A DNA stretch of 64,000 nt, taken from contig BSBM01000779.1 of the NCBI GenBank assembly GCA_027924585.1, forward strand, positions 13,543,001 to 13,607,000, read 5' to 3'. This DNA comes from Larix kaempferi (lineage: Eukaryota; Streptophyta; Pinopsida; Pinales; Pinaceae). Of the stretch, positions 46,424 to 57,177 are shown piece by piece. The position numbers and the translations under genes are program-made. Under the pieces are notes generated by a model. That model was not told where the DNA came from. It was given only the letters and a program-made list of their open reading frames with translations, and made no database searches. How positions within the stretch are numbered: the first letter of the stretch is position 1; the number at the start of each line of letters is the position of its first letter.

Positions 46424-47019
46424 TGTTGATGTATATGTAACTTCGGAATGTATTTCATATATATTTATTGTACCCTTATTAGATATGTGTTATTCCTCTA
46501 TAAGGAAGTGTCGTCATGTGGATTGACAAGTGTTGCAAGTGTGTGTACTTTTCGATGGGTTATTAGACCACCATGTGTGGGGTTGGCCCTAAAATATATA
46601 TATTATATTGTGGATGTATCTATATAGACAAGTCGGCCCCATAAGGTCACTGGGAAAACATGTTAAGTATAAATAGAAATCGGGAGATCTCTATTTGGAT
46701 CATTGAAAAAGACACACTTCTCTCTCTCTTAGAAAGTGGTGCACTAGTGAGGAGGAGGATCATCTGCTCTAGGAGACTATCTCAAGTGTATTTTGGTTGT
46801 ACTTTGGTTGAGCCATTGCTCTCTCTATCTTTGAGGAAGTTGTGGGGTTTTTCACCTTAGGGTTTTCCCCACGAAAACTCTGTGTCTCTTGTCTCTCATG
46901 CTTTTGATTCTTGTGATGCTTGTCATGCTTATTGTGATTGTTATGCATTGATATACTGTATATGTTATTCTCTCAGTAAAGATCCAAGAGTATTGTGAAT
47001 TAATGCTCAAAATTTAACA
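46424..47019 (+). repeat. 3' LTR of the nearly intact copia element
   Basis: It is 596 bp, starts TGTTGATGTATATGTAAC and ends AATTTAACA. The purine tract AAGAGGGAG lies just before it. Confidence 0.9.
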
Positions 47020-47355
47020 AAATATGAAAAAATGCAATAGGAAATATGATCACCAATGGGTTGATGAAAATGAAGTACATGAGAGGGCTAGAGAGAGGAT
47101 GAGACAAAGACAAGCAGGATTGAAAGAACAACAATAAGAAATTGTAGGTGAACCTATTGCTCAACCTTCAATGCACAAATATAGGTGGGTGGCCACCTAT
47201 ATCCATCTAGATCAATCCTTAGCCAAACAATCCTAATTTAGACTATAATTTGTTTTGAGAACTCAACAAAGAAGAATTAAGTTGGTTAGTTGCATTGCTT
47301 GAATTAAGGTTTGAATTTGATTTATTGTACTGCCCAATAGTTTTGAGTAAGGGCT
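47020..47355. other. Short island between two copia elements
   Basis: This is the right half of the older insertion target; it begins with the AAATA duplication. A frame reading DEVHERARERMRQRQAG-like residues (WVDENEVHERARERMRQRQ, about 47051-47137) ends in TAA. It may be a scrap of a gene or transposase but I cannot assign it. Confidence 0.3.
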
Positions 47356-47360
47356 TAAAA

Positions 47361-47959
47361 GAATATTGTAACTTCAAAGAATATTATATTTGTACTTTAT
47401 TATTCCGGAGATGTTTCATTCCTCCGTGAAGATCTTATTGTATATCCGGAGATGTTTATTCCTCCGTCGGAATGTGGTAACTCGGGTTATTAGACTTCCC
47501 TAGTAGGGGTCGGCCCTGTATGTGTTATGTGGGTCAAAGGGTTATTAGACCACCCTAGAGGGGTCGGCCCAGTTAGTTGTAGTGGGGTATTTAACCTATT
47601 GGTTAAATACGAGCCTAAGTGTACTTGTGTAAAATACATATCAGAGTAGTGTATAAATAGAGGAGGTGTGTTCCTCATTATACTCACTCACTCACTTGAG
47701 AAAGGCGCATTTGTGGAGGAGAGGTCTGCTATGGAGGAGAAGGAGCTTATGCTCAGGGTTTGCATCTTTGTATATTGCTGGTCATCTATATTGAGGAAGC
47801 TTTGCTGGGTTTTCTACCCCATGAGGGTTTCCCAGGATAAATCTCTGTCTCTTGTGTTTATGCTATGCTTGTTGTTTCTTCAGTGATCCTGTATATGCTA
47901 TTATTGTGAAATGGAATGTAATGCTGCTATTTTCTGTCTTAGCATATTGAATTCTAACA
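47361..47959 (+). repeat. 5' LTR of the non-autonomous copia element
   Basis: It runs from GAATATTGTAACTTCAAAG to AATTCTAACA. It is nearly identical to 54685-55288; differences seen are G/A in TATATCCGGAGATG and A/C in GAGCCTAAGTG. TATAAATAGAGG near 47652 is a likely TATA box. Confidence 0.9.
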
Positions 47960-48330
47960 TGGTATCAGAGCTAACCTGAAGGAAGACAAGGTATGGCACT
48001 AAAGACACTTGCTTTACTTACGACAATTTGAAGGTTAGGGTTTTACATAGAAAAAACCAGTCATCGTAGCACTTTCACTATAAATCCGTTTTGGCGAAGT
48101 TTTCGGATCTGAAATTGTTACAGGACGAAGCTAAAATCTCCAGGTACCTTGTGTCCAAAGGACAACCTCTAATTCGTTGTACTTTGTGATTTATGATCTG
48201 TACAATATAGGGTTTCTGCCTCTTCCAGATCTGAGTCAAAATCAGGTGACCTTGGGAAAAAGGTCATATCTTGGGCTAGGAAGCTCCAAATGAAATTTCG
48301 TAAAATGTGACAGGTAGTAAACAGTCTGTA

Positions 48331-48700
48331 CTATCTCAGAAAACTTTTTCAGAGGCCGAAGTTTAACCAGTGACACGTGGCACGCCGTACAAGTTCGCTC
48401 TCCTGTATTATCCCATAAACAGGTCACGTTGCGACACTTGGCATAACTCTCTCTCAGAGAATCCAATTGAGGTCAGACCTGTCAGGATGGAAAGATAACA
48501 GGCCGAGCTATCTCAGAAAACTTTTTCAGAGGCCGAAGGTCAAACAGTGACACGTGGCATGCCGTACAAGTTCTCTCTCCTGTATTTTCCCAAAACAGGT
48601 CACGTTGCGACATTTGGCATAACTCTCTCTCAGAACATCCAATTGAGGTCAGACCTGTCAGGATGGAAAGATAACAGGTCAGGCTATCTCAAAAAACGTT
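48331..48700 (+). repeat. 177-bp tandem duplication in the leader
   Basis: CTATCTCAGAAAACTTTTTC starts units at 48331 and 48508, and a third partial unit begins at 48684 (periods 177 and 176). Units contain GTGACACGTGGCA and CAGGTCACGTTGCGACA. Confidence 0.85.
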
Positions 48701-49320
48701 TTCAGACCCTGTGGATCAAAAATTTCGGAGTTACACCAGAAACAATCAGGTACATTTTTCTGTCAAAACAGAATTATTTTTTGGTACCTTCATTCATGGC
48801 TTCCGAAATTTAGGGCTTTGAAGAAAGTTGGAATTTTTGTAATCGGAGACCACGGCTGGATGCTACTCATCAAAATAGAAATTTAGAGACCAAGATCAGA
48901 ATTTTTGGTTGGGCAGAAGGCCGGGCTTGATTAGACCCTAGTTCGGGACTTTGATCAGAAAAGTGGAAAATTAGGGCTTCTGTAAAAATGGGAATTTTTG
49001 AAATCTGTGACCACGGCTGGAAGCTCCTCAGAAAAATAGAAGCTTAGAGCTTTGGTTCAAACTTTTTGATGGGGAAAAAGAGTGGGCTTCATCAAACCCC
49101 AGTTCAGGGTCACGTCCAGTGAATCCGAAAGTTTCAAAGGCAAAATTGAGGAGTAAAACTTTGCAGTTTTCAAAATTCTAAATATATCAGTTTGATCAGC
49201 TCATCAAGGCGCATATTTCTATCCTTTCGGAAGTCTGAAATTCAAAGTTTGAATTTTTGGGGTTTCTCTAACAAACCCATATCCAGCTCCAGGTCCAGTT
49301 CTTGCAAATCAAGTGGATAG

Positions 49321-49410
49321 GGTTAATCCTAGAAGAAGATGGATTGGTCACCTACATAAGTGAAGGAGTTCATGTTTCAGAGGGACATGAGGCTAAGGCT
49401 TTACATAAGG
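49321..49410 (+). pseudogene. Gag N-terminal scrap of the non-autonomous copia element
   Basis: The frame encodes a stretch (LILEEDGLVTYISEGVHVSE then EAKALHKE) aligned with LILEENELDSYVKEDIPIPE and EAKVLHKK in the neighbouring element. Similarity ends abruptly near 49410, marking a deletion of most of gag, protease and integrase. The following 49411-50740 has no gene that I recognise. Confidence 0.7.
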
Positions 49411-50739
49411 AGATTACAAGCGATCTCGATAGGTATGACTCATCGAGGTATGTTTTGAGATTTGTTCATGATTAAGTTTATGGTATGTTTGTCTTCATGA
49501 TTATTACAGTTAGTACAATCTTGATTTTAGATTTGTTGTATCACCTTAACAAAATTATGAATGCATGATAGAAGATATTCATTGGTTAGGGAGTTAACAC
49601 TTATGATTGTACTAATGCATTATGGTGTTGTGTGAGGTTGAGGTTGTCTGCTAACAAGATACAGGTACATCACAAAAGACAAATCAGGCTTCATGACCAT
49701 GAAAACATGAAGACAAAGACTCATCCATAATCTTTGTTCTACTTACGAGGTATGTTGTACATAACCAAGTAGGTATACTAATCCAGGTATGTTTCCCATG
49801 AATCTTACCTTGTGTTAGGATCCCTTATATAAGTATACTTGGAATGATTGGTTATGCTTATTCATAAAGTTAGTAATCAAGGGATTATGCATATTATATC
49901 TCTTATCAATGATATGCATGAGTAAAAGAAGACTTCCCTGAAATCTTGGATACTAATGTTTATTAACTATAATCATGACTATACGTTTTCAAGATTATTT
50001 AGTACTATAATGTTTTGATAGCATTTAGAATATACTAATGAGTGTAAGTTTGTGTATGAGATCATGAGGATGACTCTTGAGCATGCACAGTGGTACAGAA
50101 TGAATAGAAGTTCAAAAGACATACAGAAGATCAAGCAGGAGACAGCCACACAAACATAAAAGATAAGTATTTGAGTTGCTATTTGAAATAGTAATGATAT
50201 TGCCTGCATGAATATTTGTATTCCTAGAATATATAATGCTGAGTGTAAACATTCATAGAGCATTGAACAGTATACAACTAATGTGCATATGTTTGGACAA
50301 ACATTCCATTGTTGCTTGTCTAGAATGAAACCTCTTTGCTGACATGCTGAGAGTTGTGCACACTCTCGATAGTATGTTCTGGTAGAGATGGAAGGCATCT
50401 AGATAGCCACTGTATGCATACAGGATATGGGAAAGTGTTGTGCCAAAGTACTGGTCAAAATAGTTGCATCACTATGTAAATGATATCTGTATGCATAATG
50501 GGTTATCTTTTGATGATTATGAAGTATTACTAATCATGTACTTAATTTTGATTTGTAGGAAAGGTCATGAAGAATGATGGACACCGTACAAGTGGTGGAT
50601 GTTCAAACAAGAAGATTTACAAATCAAACAAAATATAGAAGGCTCATGGCTAGAAGATTCTCTTAGAAAGGGGAAGAGAATCACGACAAGATGTTTTCTC
50701 CAAGTATGGTGTAATTAAAGAAGAAGTATGAATCAGGTT

Positions 50740-51790
50740 CTGCATAGGTACCTAGGATCGATAATAACTTGATAAGCTTAATGATCACCATGGGTGATGT
50801 GGATATCAACCTTTGCTACAAGGTTGAATATGATACACATATGACATGGATGCAAGAAGGAACTCACCACAGAGTTCGAATGATATTGAGGCTCATATCA
50901 GTAGACCCATCTAACGAGAGATGGCACAGATAGATATGCAGAAGATCATTCAATACAGAAATGAAAAATGAAAGATCTCAAATTGATGCTTTACTTCCTA
51001 GGTCTGGAAGTATGGCAAGGCTCAGAAGGAATATTTCTCAACCAGGGAAAGTATGATGAGAAATATGACTTGAGGTGTTGGAATGGCCACTCTTATGGAT
51101 TCCAACTTGAAGCTGTTAGGGGATAACTCATCAGAGTTAGTGGATATAACTCTGTACAGTCATTTTATTGGGTCTTTGATATATCTAACATATACTAGGT
51201 TAGATATATGCTTTGTTATGAACACCTTGAGTTAGTATCTAGTGGAAACTAGATGTGTTTACCTGATAGTTGCAAAGTATGTGATGAGGCACATAAAGGA
51301 CACGATAGAATTTGATCTATGCTATCTTGAAGATCATGACTTCAGATGGCTATTCAGATTCTGTTTGGGCAGGAAGTGTATCAGACAAGAAGAACACATC
51401 GAGAGGATGTTATTGTCTGGTTTTAGCCATGATCTCGTGGTTTAGCTGGAAGCAGTCTAGTGTGGCTCTCAGCACAAGCGGAATATATGGCTGCTTGCTC
51501 TGCTAGTTGTGAAGAAGTTTGGCTTTAGGATTGTTTGACTTAGAGATAGAACCAACTAAGATCCTATGTGATATTTAGAGTGGTATCAAGATGACATAGA
51601 ATCTAGTGTTCCATGATAAGTCAAAGAACATAGGGAACTAACAAGATTTGACGCAGAAAGGAATTCTAAAGTTTGAATTTGTAACAGGTTACCGTTGTAC
51701 TAACCAAACCTCTGTCTCGCGTGAAGTTTGAATACTTCCGAGACAAGCTTGGTGTAGTTCAAAAGGACCCTCCTCGAAAGGGGGAGTAGT
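50740..51790 (+). pseudogene. Wrecked RT/RNase H end of copia pol
   Basis: Traces in shifting frames: INLCYKVEYD near 50800, LMLYFLGLEVWQGSEGIFL near 50985-51045, DSVWAGSVSDKKNT near 51355, EYMAACSASCEEVWL near 51480-51525 and LTKPLSRVKFEYFRDKLGVV near 51700-51760. These match the terminal RT and RNase H of the element at 39684-47019. Numerous stops, frameshifts and deletions, and the YVDD box is gone. Confidence 0.8.
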
Positions 51791-51919
51791 ATAGTCACTG
51801 CTGATGAGATTGTCTCATCGAACAACAAGGTCGATGATGAGGTAACCTATTCTCTACACCCAGTTACTTAGAAATATTTAGATTTAGGACTCTCTTACTT
51901 AGATTATTTAGTTTTACTT

Positions 51920-52295
51920 ATACATGCTTTTGATGATAGATATATTGGTGAGAATACATGCTAGTTGTGATGTATACATGTTTTGATGTTAGATGTATTA
52001 GTAAGAATACATGCTAGATGTGATGTATACATGTTTTGATGTTAGATGTATTAGTAAGAATACATGCTAGATGTATACATGTTTTGATGTATTAGTAAGA
52101 ATACATGCTAGTTGTGATGTATACATGTTTTGATGTTTTGATGTGATGTGTACATGTTTTGATTAGTGATGTATACATGTTTTGATGTACACATGTTTTG
52201 ATGTGATGTGTACATGTTTTGATTAGTGATGAATACATGATTTGATGTACACATGTTTTGATGAGATGTATACATGGTTTGATGTGATACATGAT
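51920..52295 (+). repeat. Degenerate ACATGTTTTGATGT array
   Basis: Repeated TATACATGTTTTGATGT and TTAGTAAGAATACATGCTAG words with irregular spacing (about 20-60 bp) lead into the 87-bp array. Confidence 0.7.
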
Positions 52296-52319
52296 TGTAC
52301 CTGTATGGATAAGAATACA

Positions 52320-53012
52320 GTTGAGGGGATTGGATCATCCCTGGACTTTCAGTCCTAAAGAGAACCGTAGACGTAAGGTCTCCGAAAATGAAGTCCTTAG
52401 TGGACAGTTGAGGGGATTGGATCATCCCTGGACTTTCAGTCCTAAAGAGAGCCGTAGACGTAAGGTCTCCGAGAATGAAGTCCTTAGTGGACAGTTGAGG
52501 GGATTGGATCATCCCTGGACTTTCAGTCCTAAAAGAGCCGTAGACGTAAGGTCTCCGAAAATGAAGTCCTTAGTGGACAGTTGAGGGGATTGGATCATCC
52601 CTGGACTTTCAGTCCTAAAGAGAGCCGTAGACGTAAGGTCTCCGAGAATGAAGTCCTTAGTGGACAGTTGAGGGGATTGGATCATCCCTGGACTTTCAGT
52701 CCTAAAGAGAACCGTATACGTAAGGTCTCCGAAAATGAAGTCCTTAGTGGACAGTTGAGGGGATTGGATCATCCCTGGACTTTCAGTCCTAAAGAGAGCC
52801 GTAGACGTACGGTCTCCGAGAATGAAGTCCTTGATGGACTTGAGGGGATTGGATCATCCCTGGACTTTCAGTCCTAAAGAGAGCCGTAGACGTAAGGTCT
52901 CCGAGAATGAAGTCCTTGATGGACTTGATGGGATTGGATCATCCGTGGACTTTCAGTCCTAAAGAGAGCCGTAGACGTAAGGTCTCCGAGAATGAAGTCC
53001 TTGATGGACTTG
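52320..53012 (+). repeat. 87-bp tandem array, eight units
   Basis: The word GGGGATTGGATCATCC starts at 52325, 52412, 52499, 52585, 52672, 52759, 52844 and (variant) 52929; periods are 87, then 85 in the last units. Units contain GGACTTTCAGTCCTAAAG and GTAGACGTAAGGTCTCCG. Because 87 is a multiple of three, frames on both strands stay open but encode only the repeat. Confidence 0.92.
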
Positions 53013-53795
53013 AGGGGATTAAATCATCCTTGGACAGTAAATCCAGTAATTCCGAAAGGAAGGATAGTCCTAAATGAATTGTGGTTGGATTAAATCATCC
53101 TTGGATAGTAAATCCAGTAATTCCGAAAGGAAGGATAGTCCTAAATGAATTGAGTGGATTAAATCATCCTTGGACAGTAAATCCAGTAATTCCGAAAGGA
53201 AGGATAGTCCTAAATGAATTGTGGTTGGATTAAATCATCCTTGGACAGTAAATCCAGTAATTCCGAAAGGAAGGATAGTCCTAAATGAATTGTGGTTGGA
53301 TTAAATCATCCTTGGACAGTAAATCCAGTAATTCCGAAAGGAAGGATAGTCCTAAATGAATTGTGGTTGGATTAAATCATCCTTGGACAGTAAATCCAGT
53401 AATTCCGAAAGGAAGGATAGTCCTAAATGAATTGTGGTTGGATTAAATCATCCTTGGACAGTAAATCCAGTAATTCCGAAAGGAAGGATAGTCCTAAATG
53501 AATTGTGGTTGGATTAAATCATCCTTGGACAGTAAATCCAGTAATTCCGAAAGGAAGGATAGTCCTAAATGAATTGTGGTTGGATTAAATCATCCTTGGA
53601 CAGTAAATCCAGTAATTCCGAAAGGAAGGATAGTCCTAAATGAATTGTGGTTGGATTAAATCATCCTTGGACAGTAAATCCAGTAATTCCGAAAGGAAGG
53701 ATAGTCCTAAATGAATTGAGTGGATTAAATCATCCTTGGACAGTAAATCCAGTAATTCCGAAAGGAAGGATAGTCCTAAATGAATTGTGATTGGA
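53013..53795 (+). repeat. 71-bp tandem array, eleven units
   Basis: TAAATCCAGTAATTCC occurs at 53038, 53109, 53178, 53249, 53320, 53391, 53462, 53533, 53604, 53675 and 53744. Most periods are exactly 71; two are 69. Adjacent copies are nearly identical, pointing to recent expansion. Confidence 0.92.
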
Positions 53796-54146
53796 CTAAT
53801 CATCCTTAGACAGCAAATCCAGGAGGGATAGTCTTAAATATGATTGTGGTTGGACTAATCATCCTTAGACAGCAAATCCAGGAGGGATAGTCTTAAATAT
53901 GATTGTGTTTGGATTAATCATCCTTAGACAGCAAATCCAGGAGGGATAGTCTTAAATGAGATTGTGATTGGATTAATCATCCTTAGACAGCAAATCCAGG
54001 AGGGATAGTCTTAAATGAGATTGTGATTGGACTAATCATCCTTAGACAGCAAATCCAGGAGGGATAGTCTTAAATATGATTGTGGTTGGACTAATCATCC
54101 TTAGACAGTAAATCCAGTAATTCCGAAAGGAAGGATAGTCTTAAAT
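53796..54146 (+). repeat. 59-bp tandem array, derivative of the 71-bp unit
   Basis: CAGCAAATCCAGGAGGGATAG occurs at 53811, 53870, 53929, 53988 and 54047 (period 59), then one unit near 54106 reverts to the longer AGTAATTCCGAAAGGAAGG form. The 59-bp unit is the 71-bp unit with about 12 bp deleted. Confidence 0.88.
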
Positions 54147-54520
54147 ATGATTGTGATGACGATGCTGCTGATCGTGTGATGACGATGCTGCTGATCGTGT
54201 GATGACGATGCTGCTGATCGTGTGATGACGATGCTGCTGACCGTGTGATGACGATGCTGCTGATCGTGTGATGACGATGCTGCTGATCGTGTGATGTCGA
54301 TGCTGCTGATCGTGTGATGACGATGCTGCTGATCGTGTGATGACGATGCTGCTGATCGTGTGATGACGATGCTGCTGATTGTGTGATGATGATGCTGCTG
54401 ATCGTGTGATGACGATGCTGCTGATCGTGTGATGACGATGCTGCTGATCGTGTGATGACGATGCTGCTGATCGTGTGATGACGATGCTGCTGATCGTGTG
54501 ATGACGATACTGCTGATCGT
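54147..54520 (+). repeat. 23-bp tandem array, about sixteen units
   Basis: The unit GATGACGATGCTGCTGATCGTGT is repeated about 16 times with rare substitutions. A minus-strand frame through it (54091-54600) encodes a His/Ser/Ile repeat of 23 residues because 3 x 23 bp keeps phase; I treat that as a by-product. Confidence 0.92.
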
Positions 54521-54684
54521 GATGTTGATGTTGATGTTGACATTGATGTACCAGTAACTGTTTGAGTTACTGATGAAGACAAATTGAAGAAAGCTTCCAA
54601 TGATTTATAGATGTATCATGTATGATGTTGATGACTCCTTGCTCGTGCAGATGTTGTTATAATATCCTTCTCGTTAAGGGGGAG

Positions 54685-55288
54685 TGTTGAAATATTGTAA
54701 CTTCAAAGAATATTATATTTGTACTTTATTATTCCGGAGATGTTTCATTCCTCCGTGAAGATCTTATTGTATATCCAGAGATGTTTATTCCTCCGTCGGA
54801 ATGTGGTAACTCGGGTTATTAGACTTCCCTAGTAGGGGTCGGCCCTGTATGTGTTATGTGGGTCAAAGGGTTATTAGACCACCCTAGAGGGGTCGGCCCA
54901 GTTAGTTGTAGTGGGGTATTTAACCTATTGGTTAAATACGAGCCTACGTGTACTTGTGTAAAATACATATCAGAGTAGTGTATAAATAGAGGAGGTGTGT
55001 TCCTCATTATACTCACTCACTCACTTGAGAAAGGCGCATTTGTGGAGGAGAGGTCTGCTATGGAGGAGAAGGAGCTTATGCTCAGGGTTTGCATCTTTGT
55101 ATATTGCTGGTCATCTATATTGAGGAAGCTTTGCTGGGTTTTCTACCCCATGAGGGTTTCCCAGGATAAATCTCTGTCTCTTGTGTTTATGCTATGCTTG
55201 TTGTTTCTTCAGTGATCCTGTATATGCTATTATTGTGAAATGGAATGTAATGCTGCTATTTTCTGTCTTAGCATATTGAATTCTAACA
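54685..55288 (+). repeat. 3' LTR of the non-autonomous copia element
   Basis: It is 604 bp, begins TGTTGAAATATTGTAAC after the purine tract AAGGGGGAG and ends AATTCTAACA. Confidence 0.92.
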
Positions 55289-55474
55289 TTTTCATGGTTA
55301 AATAGATACTTGAAGAATTATAAATTATGTACATTTCAATTTTTAAATAGGTACCTAAAGAATTATAAAATAGATGTGCATTTTAATGATTAAATATATA
55401 CTTAAATAATTATCAATATTTCCCTCAACTGGATGTCCTAAAGACACTTATAGATAGGGAAATTCATCCTCTTC
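55289..55474. other. Short AT-rich flank
   Basis: No gene is seen. Phrases such as AAATAGATACTTGAAGAATTATAAA recur three times in about 120 bp as a loose repeat. Confidence 0.4.
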
Positions 55475-56560
55475 ATGGTTCGTTTTGAAGGTGAACGAAA
55501 TATTGCAGCAACATCCACCATCTCCATGCAAAATCCCTCTGTGCAGCAGAAACAGGTGGACACGATCGTGGAAGCATACAGAGACATCTTCACCACACCC
55601 ACCGGGGTGCCAATACATTGCCTGGTCACGCATTCCATTGATTTGATACCCGGTGCGCCTTTAGATAATGAGCTAGTATACATGTGTTCCCTCATGGAAA
55701 ATGAAGAAATCAAACTCTAGATTCAAGAATTGATCTAAAAGGGGCACATTCGACCTAGCTCCTCGCCTTGTGGGAGCCCAATTATGTTGGTACAGAAGAA
55801 AGATAGGACATGGAGAATCTGTATTGATTATCAAGCTCTAAACAAGATCACAGTCCGTAATCGGTATCCCATTCCCTGTATCGACGAAATTCTTGACCAG
55901 CTCAAGGGTGCCAAATATTTCAGCAAGATTGATTTGAAGTCTGGTTATCATCAAGTGCCAATTGAGCAGACCTACGTTTGGAAGTCTGCCTTCAAATATC
56001 AGGAAGGCCTTTTTGAGTGGTTGGTCATGTATTTCGGCTTGACTAATGCTCCAAAAAAATTCATGAGGATGATGGACGATATCCTACAACCATTCACGAA
56101 CTCTTTTGTGGTCGTATATCTGGATGATATTCTCATCTACAACAGAACATGGGTAGAGCATCTGCAACATATCCACCAAGTCCTCAGCACCTTGCACCAA
56201 CACAAGTTATATACTAATTTAGAGAAGTGCTCGTTTGGCATGAAGAGGGTTCAATATCTGGGATACATCGTGGACGAACATGGTGTTCATGTGGATCAAG
56301 ACACGATCCAATCCATCCATGATTGACCAACCCCGACAACTCTCACAAAGCTTAGTCTTCACTGCATGGAACATGAAACCATTAATAATATCACTAACAC
56401 ACAGGTTAAGGGAACCCGTTAGCAGAAGATCCGGTTACATCGGTTTGTCAAAGCAGGGAAAATACTTCACCAAGGAAAGTGGCTCACCAAGAGTCAAGTT
56501 CAACAGAAGTTTCCCCACCTGTTGGGGGGACTCAACACAATGGATACCATTTCTTCCAAG
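55475..56560 (+). pseudogene. Ty3/gypsy reverse transcriptase fragment
   Basis: One frame (with TAG at 55718, another stop at about 55736 and TGA at about 56324) covers the N-terminal lead-in and most of an RT: HIRPSSSPCGSPIMLVQKKD, RICIDYQALNKITVRNRYPI, KIDLKSGYHQVPIE and catalytic VVYLDDILIY near 56120. After PTTLTKL the RNase H and integrase are missing, and a short piece resembling the extreme C terminus (SQVQQKFPHL, another frame) precedes a purine tract at 56555-56570. It is an internally deleted gypsy element of a different lineage from the one at 23073. Confidence 0.82.
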
Positions 56561-56570
56561 GGGGGACGAC

Positions 56571-57177
56571 TGATCTATATGGATATAGGTTTCCACCCAC
56601 CTATTCCACTGGATCAAAACAATTTTTCATTCTAGCAGTTTTCTTGTAATTGTTCTACAGTTTTTCAGGTCCAGAACTTCCGGGGTCGTTTTGAGGCCCT
56701 AAACGATGTTTTTTGGAGATTTCGAGGGGAAATTGGTTTCCAATGCCATGCATTTTCCTCCAATCGAAAGTTGTATATCTTAGATAGAAATTTCCAATGG
56801 GCTATCGAGTGCCCCAAACGAAGATTGTATGCAAAATTTATGACCCCGGGAAGTTGACTGTTCACCTAACCACCTTGGGGCCACAAACTTTATGACGGTT
56901 CATCTTCTAGGGTTAGGATTTTGGATGTTTAGGGTTCTTACCCTCATGCTTATGATAAATAGTATCTTTCTTGACCTCTTCTTGTATTCATCTTGTCATG
57001 AATGAGAGTAGCCGCCACATCTCTTCTCAGAGATATAGCTACCACCATTCTAGCTGCTTTTACAGTTTGTTCTATTTCATTCATTTAATACAATATGATT
57101 TTCTTGTATCACTGTGTTTCTTTCCATATATATGTGTATGCGAATATATATATATGCTCTTTCATTTCGTTCTCACA
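56571..57177 (+). repeat. Probable 3' LTR of the deleted gypsy element
   Basis: It follows CCAAGGGGGGACGAC, starts TGATCTATATGG and could end TTCTCACA near 57177. No partner LTR is present in the window, so boundaries are tentative. Confidence 0.35.

Larger units (their letters stand above)
39684..47019 (+). mobile_element. Ty1/copia LTR retrotransposon, structurally complete, nearly intact
   Basis: The element is about 7.3 kb with LTRs at 39684-40290 and 46424-47019 and a perfect 5-bp target-site duplication AAATA (39679-39683 and 47020-47024). A primer-binding site TGGTATCAGAGC follows the 5' LTR and a purine tract AAGAGGGAG precedes the 3' LTR. A single polyprotein frame of 1349 codons has only two stops. 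About 27 substitutions in 590 aligned LTR bases (hand count, 4-5 percent) indicate a moderately young insertion. Tandem arrays lie between pol and the 3' LTR. Confidence 0.93.
47356..55288 (+). mobile_element. Copia-derived non-autonomous element with near-identical LTRs and satellite arrays
   Basis: The element is about 7.9 kb. LTRs at about 47361-47959 and 54685-55288 differ at only about two or three internal bases by eye. A primer-binding site TGGTATCAGAGC at 47960 and purine tract AAGGGGGAG at 54676-54684 are intact. The interior keeps only a scrap of Gag and a wrecked RT/RNase H. Leader words such as GATCAGCTCATCAAGGCGCA are shared with the neighbouring copia element, so they are one family. 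The left LTR lacks the expected TGTTGA start (reads TAAAAG) and I find no target-site duplication, so the left edge was altered. Confidence 0.85.

Noticed and set aside
47490-47886. Frames of 65 and 72 codons duplicated at 54819-55215
   Set aside because: They lie inside the two LTRs and are duplicated because LTRs are repeats; no coding evidence.
52291-52877. Plus- and minus-strand repeat proteins with 29-residue units
   Set aside because: They follow from the 87-bp array staying in phase; no start context, domain or sign of coding selection.
52320-54520. Possible CRISPR-like array
   Set aside because: Units are directly contiguous with no unique spacers, far longer than CRISPR repeats, and the DNA is a plant retrotransposon.
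54091-54600. Minus-strand His/Ser/Ile-rich protein of 169 residues
   Set aside because: It is only the translation of the 23-bp satellite; every frame repeats with a 69-nt period.
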